A stretch of DNA of 64,000 bases from Rhodamnia argentea. Taxonomy: Eukaryota > Streptophyta > Magnoliopsida > Myrtales > Myrtaceae. Every line of letters begins with the position of its first letter. Position 1 is the first letter of the stretch. The DNA is taken from positions 3,926,501 to 3,990,500 of the forward strand of contig NC_063160.1 of the NCBI RefSeq assembly GCF_020921035.1, given 5' to 3'. The notes beneath the pieces are model-generated. The model worked only from the letters and a program-made list of their open reading frames with translations, ran no database searches and was not told the origin of the DNA. The position numbers and the translations under genes are program-made. This document shows, piece by piece, positions 36,331 through 46,818 of this stretch.

Positions 36331-36479
36331 ACAATCTCATATTTCCAACAGTTGAGAGTGTGTCTCTTTGGAGATTTTGGGTTAATCACACGAGGATGAC
36401 TAGCTGAGATCTGTAGTATGTTCATGCGTGCGTTATGAATACATGTCGCTTGCTGATGTGGATTTTTCTTCACCTTGCA

Positions 36480-37130
36480 ATGCCTTATTTGGATATGGTC
36501 CGACTCCGCCCACGGCAACTCGAACCGCATGGCGGTCGAGTTGAGCTCCATGGCCATCCCCAGCCTTGCTGTGCCCATGGTTTTGTCCAGATCTTAACGG
36601 CGAGCTCCCCGGCTATCGAGTCGAGCTCCTCCATAGAAGAGCACCAAATGTAGCTACGGAGCTCCTTTGAGGCCGAGTCAAGCTCGCATTGGAGGAGCTT
36701 CAGCTCCAGATCTGGTAGCGAAGCTCCTCCATGGCCACCACCATGGCCGCCCCCCACCTCACCGTCACCGGCTGTCCAGATCTCAACGAGCTGTATGGCC
36801 ACATCTGTTCTCCATGGTGATGGAGGATTCAGGGTACTCATTTGTTGTGCAGGAAGGAACTGCAGGGGCTGCATCTAAAGCAATCTTGTGAAGTGCCCTC
36901 CATTCCACAGGCCCTGTTGACTTTTCGAAGTACATAGTTCTGGAGCTCCATGGCTGTGGCAATATCAGAAAGAAGCTCCAGGGAGGTCGAATGTCTGGAC
37001 TTTTCTTGTTCGAATTTCCGAACCTCTCTTGAACAAATTTCTAAAGTCAATCTTGCGAAGCCTTCAACTCGGCCTCGAAAGGAGCTCTATAGCTACATCT
37101 GGAGCTCCTCCAGTTCGATCATAAACATTT
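36480..37130. repeat. Inverted repeat with GAGCTCC-rich arms
   Basis: Left arm near 36650-36690 (TGTAGCTACGGAGCTCCTTT) and right arm near 37065-37110 (the reverse complement of ATGTAGCTATAGAGCTCC) pair with each other. Extra GGAGCTCCATGG words lie between. When read on opposite strands, both arms give a KEL(R/Y)SYIW-SS peptide. The structure explains the ORFs seen here on both strands (36485-36874 and 36950-37147). Confidence 0.55.
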
Positions 37131-38118
37131 CAATTGAATCAACTTAATCCTAAATCTTTTTGCATTTATACCAATTCAATCCATATGAAAAGTTTTTGCC
37201 GGAAATCCCCGTGGAAAGTCAAAGAAGTAAGGCACTTCACATAATAAATCCGGATATAATCCTATCCTAAGCTTTGACGAGATCAATATTAACAAGACCG
37301 GTACTGGACTTACTAGACTTCTTGGTCATGGAACGGACTATTTCTTGGACCACGACGCTAACCTTTTTCATCTAGGACCATAGCAAAGCATGATACAGCA
37401 TTTATGATCAAATATGTCTCCTCGTCTCCGAATTCGGGTCTGGACCTACACGTTTAGGATGTCTCCTGATCGAGGGATGCAAACGGGACCGCGGGACCGC
37501 GGGACCGCATCTAGAGGGACTCGGCCTTGGCCCCAAAAAAGGACACATTTTGGGTTTTTGTTTCCCTTATGAGAGGGATTTTTCAATTTATTTATTTTTA
37601 TTTTCTTTTTCTTTTTTACTTTACTGTGGCCGGTGAGGTTGTTAGGCCCTCCTTGGCCAATGGGCGAGGGCAATGAAGCCCTCGCTAGTTGCGAGCGAGA
37701 GCCTCGATGCCCTCCCCAGTAGCGGGCGAGGCTGGCTTTGCCCAGATCTAGGCGATGCCGGGCGAGGTCCGTGACCTTCGCCTACGGCCGGTGAGAGCCC
37801 GACGACCCTCGTCTAGTGGCCGGCGAGAGCCCGGCGAATCTCGCCACCTGCATTAAAAATTAAAGAAGGAAAAGAGGAGAAAAAAAAGTAAACAAATAAT
37901 TTTAAATATATATTAATTATTGAAAATTCTCCTTATCAGATCTGGCTATGCCACGTAGGATGACCGGTATCTACGCCAGCAATTTCTAGTCAAAATTGGC
38001 CGGATCAACTCAATTGACAAAACGCGAAAAGGTTTGGGACTCGATTGAAAAAACTAAAAAGTTTATAACTGAATTGGCGAAAGTTCAATAAGGTTGAGGA
38101 CTTTCTGAATAATTTTCC
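37128..38118. mobile_element. Family A fold-back with long GC-rich core (copy 6)
   Basis: The left arm starts around 37128 with TTGAATCAACTTAATCC-like sequence and TTGCCGGAAATCCCCG (37197). About 240 bp of other sequence (37215-37455) follows. Then comes an expanded core (37625-37855) full of GGCGAG and GCCCTCG words. The right arm (37860-38118) has GGCCGGATCAACTCAATTGAC and GGTTTGGGACTCGATTG. The interruption may be a later insertion or deletion. Confidence 0.55.
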
Positions 38119-41100
38119 CCAGCGAATGCACTGCAGATCACACTTCAACATGTGGAATGTCTCAACATAAATACAGTAATCATGGAAGTCCGGGGAGTAA
38201 CATGAGATCGAAGGTACTCACGTAAACGCACGGGACAAAACGGGGTTCCGATCCCGTCAGAATGGCCTTTAAACAAGGAGAATAATGCAACGGCTATGGA
38301 AGGTATGAGCGGCAGTTGGAAAAGAGGCAATGGAAATCATAGCTAGCTGTCCAACTGCTACGCAGCACAGATTGGTACCAACGTTTCAATGAGACACCCG
38401 CGGGGGAATTAGGAAGGTTGACCCATGGGGCAACAACCTCTGCGATTGTGTATACTTTTGTTTGGTCTAACTATCTTGTTGTCCCCCTCGGTAAGTCAAG
38501 GCTACTAATGAGCCAAGGTTTGGACTTTTTTCGCAAATTTACATGCCTGCCCGCCCGCCGTCGGGTATTTCGAGTAATCGGCGTGCAACTCCCTGAATCA
38601 AAGTCGTCCGCACGGATCAAAGGTCTGAACTTAACCAGTTCATGAGATTTGCAAGGTGCTTATGGGACTCCAAATAGTCGAGCTTCTACACCGGTGTGAC
38701 TGGGCTATAGAAAAAAAAAAAAATATAGGTAAGACACTACGTGTTACCGATCATGTTCAAATTAGCTGAAAATAGAAAGCTACAATTAGAACGAAGGGTC
38801 AATATTATTCAAGTACCTCCATGACACATTATCCCAATCTAGTTTTCGTCTCACAAAAAAAATTTGGACACATTTACCCTAAACTAATTTTCATCTTGCC
38901 TTAAGTCCTAAGCTAGTACCCCATGACTCATCTATCTCGAATTAATTTTCGACTTATTAAAAATCCAAAATTACTCAAATCTACCTTCGGTTAGCATCCC
39001 CTCCAATATCCCGTCAAAACGCATGAGCGTCGACACACATGGCGGAAAACTGCAAGATGGATCTGACGTGGTGAACAATAGGTCTGTATTGACGCGAATG
39101 CATTTTAACAGAACCCGATATTTTCTCGTACCAAGGCAACGTATGGGCTTGGACTGTTTGGTCGCTCTCTTCTATGATATGAGCTCCTTACAAAAATAAT
39201 ATAAGCTGGGTGCATGAAGAGTAGAGAAAAAAAATATTGTATCACGTGCTTATCATCTTGCTATTGTTACCAACATTTTCTTTATTTCTGATCATTTCTT
39301 TCTGGTGCACATGCTGCGGATCCGGACGACCGAATGGTTGAAAGGAAGATGATCAATCCCACGTTGATTTTGATATGCTGTTGACATGGAAAGTCTTAGA
39401 AGAAGTACGGTTGAGCAGCTCTCCACGTTTCATTGTACCTCCCACAGATTTGTTGAACTTGAAATCAAGAAGCGTCCGTACCAATTATCACGGCTGGCTT
39501 TAGCTAATGAGCAAGGTGTGAGATTTTGTAGGACATGGAACATTTAAATATAGCCTTGCAGCTTCGGGAGAAGGGGTATCTCCTCACGGAGGGCCAGGCT
39601 CGAGCGACTATTTATTAAAAACACAGATCACCGAACAGTCGTATGACCATGTATGGGGATTGACTTCTGCCCTGTGTCTGAAGTTCAAGGAAGTTTGTGA
39701 CCTAATGACAGGGGAGCCGGCGATCGAAGCCCGAGCAAATGGCGGTTTGTCTTTATCTAATAGTTTAAGTTTTCAGAACATGAGGAACATCTTTTATAAA
39801 ACTAACTGTTTTTTCACGAAATTTAAAACTATCGAGAAACAACTCAATACGGTGTATGCAGCTCACCACATCACATTCTCAAACCCTAGTGTGTTAACTG
39901 GTCCTTAGTACATGCGAGACTATACTACATACAATAATAGGAATTTGCTCTTAGTTTGTGCGAGCAAGTTGCGAACCTCACGAGTAATGAGGTCGAGAGA
40001 CAGTGTCGGGATTTGAACTATTGACCTATGCTTTGATACCGGTTTAAAGGAAGATGGTTTTTTTCCCAATTGGTATATAGTTAGAGCTGTTATATCCACA
40101 GTTTGGTGAACATATTATATTTTGATAGTCTCAATTTTTGTGAAGAGTCATTGTTGGACGTGACATCGTGCATATATTCATTTTGTAATCGACCGCTCAC
40201 AAGTCACACTACTGTTATCTAATTTTTTTTTTTTTTCCTATAGCAATATATTCGAAAAGACCATATAAAAAATAATAAACTAGATTTTAAAGGGTATGGT
40301 ACTTTCGTAATATAAAGGCATAGACAAACTTTTTAGCAAGTAATAGAGCCTGCTTAGCAAAAACCGAATAAGAAAATTGAGTTCTTTTATGCTATTATTG
40401 TGACACTCTAAGTCCCACATTAAATATCAAAAGGGTTGTGAGTACTCTTCTAAGTGGATTAACCACTGTGAAATGAGCTGGGTTGTTCGGATTGTTAGGC
40501 TGTGTATGGTCATCAAGATAAAAGCCATGATATCATATCATATGCTTGGTAGCTATTCAAGATAAGATAAAGGGGATATAACCAGGATAAAAAAAAAAAA
40601 AAAAACCTAGAGGAGGGGATGGATAGATGAGGATATGATTTATCAAGAGAGCAGACATGAAAAGAATTGGGTTTTTCACACAATCACCGACTCTCCTCCG
40701 TGTTAGGCCGCCTCTCTGGCGACGGTGGCAATCAAGTCTGGCCATCTCTTCCGTGGTGTTTGGCTAGGATCTCCAACCACAAAATCGAGTATCTCCACAA
40801 CCTTATTCTTTAATCGATTGTTTGGTGTGACATGATATCATATCCATCATTCTTTAACCGCTTGAACCTTTGTAACATTTGAAAGGGGTCTGGACATGTT
40901 ATGAAAAACTCGAAGTTGATCATCGACTTTTAAAGGTAGATCACTTGGACAACCTGCATGAGTGCATCTTCAACTTGTGGAATGATGTCTAATAATTATA
41001 TTTTTCAGCACATTTTTACTCACTCGACAAGACAGCGAAAAAGATCAACAGGTCATGCTCCATCGATGTTGTGTCCGAATTCATATGGCACAAATATCTG

Positions 41101-41529
41101 CTCAACAATAACTCCCTCATCAAAACTCATTACTGAATAATTTCTAAAGTATCCTAATGTTTTAGGAAAATAAAGCCGATCTTAGCCACATCTTACCTCT
41201 GTTTATCCAACTTTAAATTTGCAGTTCACCAAACAATAGTTATAATATGAAAATATTCTTGAAATCTTTTTTATCATATTATATCGAGTCCTATCTAAAC
41301 GCAGCTATGCATTTATTTCGTAGAAAATGAATAATATTGAAAATATTTCTTTAGAAACGATCTCTTGTATCATTAAGAAGAAGAATGAATGAAAAATATG
41401 TTAATCGTGCACCAAAATGTTTATATATAAGTTAGTTGTCGAAAATGAAGATATTTTTTATTGACTAAATATTTCAAGTGATATAAGCGATCATTTTTAA
41501 ATATTTATTTTTCGCGAAAAAAAATGGAG
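38119..41529. other. Gene-poor intergenic region
   Basis: No supported gene. A tRNA-like B box in reverse (GGGATTTGAACTATTGACC, about 40009-40027) suggests a retroelement remnant. Short ORFs such as 39660-39908 and 38418-38645 show no domain. Confidence 0.4.
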
Positions 41530-42695
41530 CATTAGGGCATGTTTAGCAACTATTCTGATTCTCTGACTTTATTTTCCAGAACATAAAAAGATGAGAAACC
41601 GGGTTTACTAACGTAAATGATTCTGATTCTCAAATTCTTTGATTTTGCTCTTGAGAACAGATTTGAAGTAGAAACAAGAATCATAAAAAAAATTTAATTA
41701 TTTTTATCAAAATCACTTTTGAGAAACAAGACAAACAAAGTGAGAACGTCACCGCCTACCGAAGAAAAAGAAAAATTAAAAATAAAATAAATTTTGTTTA
41801 AAAAATTAAAAATAATTTCTTTTTATAAAAATAAGAAATAATTTTAAAAAATATTAGAAATATTTCATTGTATTGCATGAAAGTATTTTAGCAATATCAT
41901 TTTTCTTAACAAATTAAAAAAAAAAAGGTTCATGATTTGGTTAAATATAGAAGTATATAAGTAATATGGGTCGAGTCGGGTATAGGTTGGATCGAGTATA
42001 AGTCGTTGGATTTATATTGGATGGAAATGGGCAAATACGGGTTAAATGAGTTAATACAAAAATTCAGAATAATTAGGAATACAAAACTCTACTTAAGTTT
42101 TTCATATATTGATTTTTATTGAAACTGTAAAAAAAATATAAAAGTCGTTGAATTGATGTTCCTACTCTTAGCCCTAAGTAAGATCTATTCATAGTTGGTT
42201 AGTCCCCCACGGCATGGCTTCTCGCTTTTCATGAATGTGTCCTCCCTCGGATCATATTCAATCCGACTCAAACCCGACTCGACACACCGGTTTGATACCT
42301 CTAGTTCCATGTCAATTAGTGGCAAAAATTTAAGTGTAAATTGTCTATTGAGCTTATATTCTCTCTTAAGGATCTTGTATACGTGTTCATGCTCTACGAA
42401 ATAGACTACTTATGGATTATGTATTATCTATATTCATTTTATTAATGATTCTATATAGGTTAACACTATATACATTGACTTTATAGTGACAAGACGTAAT
42501 TATTTGACTTAAATGAAAAAATTAGGAAGAGAAATTGTTCTTGAGAATAAAAATTTTGTACAGTTATCAAATTTATTTCTGTTCCGGAAATATAAGTTTT
42601 GTACAGTTGCTAAACGCGTTTTAATTTTCTAAAATTCGTTCGGGAAACAGAATCGGAAAAAATCAATTTGAATAAGAATCGTTGCCAAACGCACT
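41530..42695. mobile_element. Candidate non-autonomous TIR element
   Basis: Left end TGTTTAGCAACTATTCTGAT and the reverse complement of the right end GCGTTTGGCAACGATTCTTA are imperfect inverted repeats about 1.16 kb apart. GTTTGGCAAC-type termini are common in plant DNA transposons. The interior is AT-rich with a GGGTCGAGTCGGG stretch (41965-41985). No transposase ORF or certain target duplication was found. Confidence 0.4.
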
Positions 42696-43049
42696 CATAC
42701 TTTTTTTTTTTTTAAGTAACAAGAGAGAGTTTGCTGTCTGTCGACGCCCAAAGAGATTAATGTCACCATAATCTTTTCTTAATCTCTGCTGTAGTGTGCA
42801 TTGGGATTGCACTAAACTTTTTCTTTCGTGGATGCGTTTACATCCCGAAAGCCACACGTCGTCATCCCTAGATTCATCATCATTCCAGGTGCTGCTGTGA
42901 TCAGTCTTCGTCCTTTTTTTTCCCTTCTCTCATCTGTCCCAAGAATCAAACGGATTCATGACCTGAGGGCGTCATAAGACGGTTGATGACGGTTGGGCTT
43001 GGAATTTAGGACGCTTTCTACTGCACCCATTCAGGAGGGGTCATTATTC

Positions 43050-43350
43050 ACGTATATTGATAAATTTAATATAAAATATAGTTTTTTAAATTTTTTAATT
43101 TATTTAAAAAGATTTCGAACTTTATATTAGTGTATAATTTTGAGAACTTTAAGATTTTTGTACACGGATCATACGAAAATTTAATATTATCCATGACATT
43201 GAATTGCTGGAATAACAATATTGAGCATTTTCGCATAGCCCATAGACTCAATTGAATATGTATTAAAAGTTCAGGACTACATTGAATAAATTAAAAATTC
43301 ATGAACGACGTTGCATATTGAACTAAAGTTTAGAAATCATATTTGTTGGG
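43050..43350. mobile_element. Palindromic element, family C (copy 1)
   Basis: It carries AATTTAATATAAAATATAG and AGATTTCGAACTTTATATTAG, then an inverted half with CATTGAATAAATTAAAAATTC and TTGCATATTGAACTAAAG. Related copies at 49.9 and 50.5 kb share ACATTGAAC and AAATTAAAAGTTC words. Confidence 0.45.
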
Positions 43351-43835
43351 AGCGCTCAATAGAAATTCGATATCTTCATCTAAAGAGAACACCAAAAGGG
43401 AGCTCAAGTTCGAATCGGTCAACATATCCAATTGGACCCACATTCACTCAAAAGTTTAAGCCAATGAGTTATGGGTCAATTTGAATATATTAACTACTCC
43501 ACACCATATCAATTATCTTATATGAGACTTCTCTAACACAACTCATACTTGTACCCTAACAATCTCCCCTTCACATGTGAGCCCCAATGTTATGTATATT
43601 TCACCTACCGACTTAGAAATTGTGTTAACCATTGGCTCCGATATCATTTATTGAGAATGCGCAATAGAAATCTGATACCTTCAGCCAGGGAAATCACTAA
43701 GAGGGAGTCTAAATCCTAGCCCATCAACATATCTAGTTTTAAAGTGGGTCCAACTTGGATATATTAACTGCTTCTCATCACATCAATTATCCAATGTGAG
43801 ACTTTCTAATACAACTCACACGTGCATCATAACAG
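43345..43835. repeat. Imperfect direct repeat pair, LTR-like
   Basis: Two diverged copies, about 43345-43560 and 43650-43830, share CAATAGAAATTCGATATCTTC / CAATAGAAATCTGATACCTTC, then GGGAG, TCAACATATC, ATATTAACT, CACATCAATTAT and GTGAGACTT in the same order. This could be a tandem or LTR-like duplication; no coding capacity lies between. Confidence 0.5.
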
Positions 43836-44322
43836 TATTAAACAAATTAAAAGTTCAATAACAATATTATATATTTGGGCAAAATTTAGGTACGATTTAT
43901 ATTATTTGCATTATATATATGTACTTTCTTTTCATTGAATTTACATAATTAAAATTTCATATCCACGCATGCAACACAAGCCATTTGTCAACACACGGCA
44001 TCTGAGGTGGTCAATGGCGGTTTTGTTTACGATGGACATGGTAGCTGAGCAAAAATGACAGCTTCGATTATGAATGAGGGCTTGCCCTGCTCTCTTCGAA
44101 TTGATGATTTGAAATCCTATTTGGCGAATACGAAACCCCCCAAGTTCACAGTTGACGCAAACTCACAAGTTCGCTCGAAGTCGATCATTTGAAACCTTAA
44201 TTTGCAAACTCGGGTTTGGAATAAATACTAGGTATCAAATTTGCAAGTTTGGTTAAGGTAAGACTCTTGCTTTCTACATTATCTGAAAAGAATGAGACAA
44301 AGCCCTATTCGCGTCTATATTT

Positions 44323-44844
44323 GGATTAATACCATGAAAAATCCTAAACTGGTACACTTGTGACAAATTTATCCCAAACTATTTTTTTGATTATGAAAAA
44401 CTCCAAACTGGTATACATGTGACAAATTTACCCTAAATTATTTTTTTGATCTCCAAAAACCCTAAACTGGTATATCTGCGATAAATTCACCCTAAACTAA
44501 TTCTTTTGACCATGAAATACCCTAAATTGGTATGCCTCTAACAAATTTATCCTCCGTTAAATTGAGTTAATATCACAAAAAATCTTAAATTGATAAACAT
44601 GTGACAAACAGAGGGTAAAAATCCCAAACTAGTGTACCCTGTCAATTGTCACGTGTCACCAACTCAGCAATTTGATAGTTAAATTTAACAAAAACTAACG
44701 GAGGATAAATTTGTCACATGTATAACAGTTTGAGGTAAATTTGTCATAAGTATACCAATTTGAGGTTTTTTGTAATTAAAAAAAATAATTTGGGATAAAT
44801 TTATCACAAATATACCGGTTTAGGATTTTCCGTGATATTAACCC
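44323..44844. mobile_element. Fold-back element, family B (copy 1), 9-bp TSD
   Basis: The termini GGATTAATACCATGAAAAAT (left) and the reverse complement of the right, GGGTTAATATCACGGAAAAT, pair closely. Each arm holds several near-repeats of AAACTGGTA..TGTGACAAATTTA. The centre has CAATTGTCACGTGTCACC and CTAACGGAGGA. Flanks TCTATATTT (44314-44322) and TATATATTT (44845-44853) match at 8 of 9. No coding capacity. Confidence 0.75.
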
Positions 44845-44882
44845 TATATATTTTAAATACACAATGTCGTTTTGGCTGAACT

Positions 44883-44935
44883 AACATATCCATCGTACAT
44901 GTCACCGTTGTGGTGACATGTACGATGGATATGTT
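44883..44935. repeat. Perfect 24-bp hairpin with 5-nt loop
   Basis: The left arm (44883-44906) begins AACATATCC and ends TGTCACC; the right arm (44912-44935) is its exact reverse complement. GTTGT forms the loop. It lies 38 bp beyond the family B element. Its function is unknown. Confidence 0.9.
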
Positions 44936-45959
44936 TGTCCATTGCGCAAAAAGGTTGTGCTTCTTTTTGTGTAAAAGTCATGGTTATTTTTATCTTGAAC
45001 AGTTCGCCTTTTTACCTTTGATTCTCTAATTTCATCTCTTCTCCAAGACTCCTAGTGTGTTCTTCTATTTCGCAATCTATTCGATTATCATTTTTTTTAA
45101 TCTCGGGAGGCAATTTACAAGATATAAGTAGAAATAGAAAGTTGTTTTAGGTTTTTAGTAGCACCTTGCGGCCCTCTCCTCTTTTACTTCACAAAGCTTT
45201 TCGTCTCCTTAATAGTCGAAAATCGAATATCGAATTAGTAAGCAAAGCAAAAGAGCTTATTTGTATTTTTGTTAAAAGATAGCTATTAGTTTTAGACCTG
45301 AACGTATTCGAGTGATCCAGCCTTGAATCTCATTATTTGTATTTTCAATGATCCTCATATCATAGCTCATAATTATATAGACAGACTTATCATACAAGTC
45401 GGTGGCTGAGACAATTGTCCAACTTGGACGGTCTGTCTCACAATTTCTTATGTCATGTGTCCCCCTTAATGTAGCCTCAAGTGCTTCGATTATTTAGTCA
45501 AGTATTGAGTGAAAGCCTACACCTATAGGTTGCGTATTTATGGGATAAAATGTCGTGCTTTTTATGATGTTATGTGAATATGTATCTCTTGAATAAAAAT
45601 TCATGCATCTTTTCGAATGAATTGAAAGTGTATGAATTCATACTTTTTGACATTTTGCTTTAATTGATAATTTAGAGAATATGGAAGGAAACGGCAAGCA
45701 TCAACAATCCACTATGAGTTACTAGAGGTATTCAATACATGTAGTGGAAACAATTCTATTTAAGCCATGTATGTGCATTGCTAGAGCTATTCTACTGTGG
45801 TCGCACCATCAAATGCAAGTTGAGATAAATCGCAATTAATCTGCGCTCGATATACCTTCAACAAACCAATATTTTTAGAGGTTGAAAAGGAATTGGAAAA
45901 TTTGAAACTATTAAAAAAGATTACTTCAAATCACATTAAAATAAATCACAATATTTTGA

Positions 45960-46372
45960 GGTTAAATATCATTTAAAATCCAAACTGGTTTCCATTATGC
46001 CTTTACCTCAATTTTGGTCTCACAGAAAATCCTCAACCGATATTCTAGTGACATATTTACTCCAAAATAAAATTTTTCCATAAAACCCCAAATTGATATT
46101 CCATTACACACTTACCCAAATCTACCCTCAATTAATGATATAAGATCTGATATATATATATTTTTTTGTCCAAGTATAAGATCCGATATAGATGGTGAAT
46201 TTATGGTATGTTATGAGATCCGAATTTTGAGATTTCTCGTGAAACAAAAATTAATTTGAGGGCAGACATGTCATAAGGTAATAATTTGAGATTTTTTTTT
46301 TTTTGCGACAGAGTTAAGTTAGGATAAATATATCATAAGTATCTGTTTTGAATTTTTAATGGTATTTACCCC
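45960..46372. mobile_element. Fold-back element, family B (copy 2)
   Basis: Left phrases TTAAATATCATTTAAAATCC and CCAAACTGG; right phrases GGTATTTACCCC, TTTGAGATTT and GGATAAATATATCATAAG. The arms are shorter and more diverged than in copy 1. Its right end lies about 310 bp upstream of the DAHP synthase TATA box. Confidence 0.55.
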
Positions 46373-46617
46373 AATTTCAACCGATCTTCTGAGCTGTGGT
46401 GAATCAATTTTCACCCGTGAGGAAAAAATAATATCCATCAAAATCAATATACGTCTTTTCATTCTTCCCATGATTTTAAGTATATTTACAAATGCACCCC
46501 TGGTCTGCTCTAATTTCCTAGCTACCTTCCTCCACGGTCCTGTCCCCTGTCCCCACCCTTCTCCTTTGACCGGAGAGCTACCCACCAAACCGCCCCTCCG
46601 CCTCCAGCCACCTCCTC

Positions 46618-46634
46618 CCTCTCTCTCTCTCTAG
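46618..46634. repeat. (TC)n tract in DAHP synthase promoter
   Basis: A CT microsatellite about 50 bp upstream of the TATA box. Further CT-rich runs follow down to the start codon. Confidence 0.8.
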
Positions 46635-46686
46635 ACTGTCAACCCACTTTCTCTCTCCACTCTCTCTCTGTTTTCCTCTTAAACCT

Positions 46687-46693
46687 TATAAAA
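46687..46693 (+). promoter_or_regulatory. TATA box of DAHP synthase gene
   Basis: TATAAAA sits 126 nt upstream of the ATG at 46819, so transcription would start about 25-35 nt downstream, near 46715-46725, giving a CT-rich leader of about 100 nt. Confidence 0.65.
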
Positions 46694-46818
46694 GCGCGCC
46701 TCTCTGCTCTCCTCTGCTTGTGAATCCCCCCCTCCTCCCTTCCACCACCCCTCTCTCTCTCTAGAACTCCTGAACAAGAGAGCAATTTAGAGAGAGAGAG
46801 AACGAGGAGCAAGAAAGC

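Noticed and set aside
40000-40030. tRNA-like B box on the minus strand
   Set aside because: No A box or cloverleaf around it; likely a retroelement remnant and not a tRNA gene.
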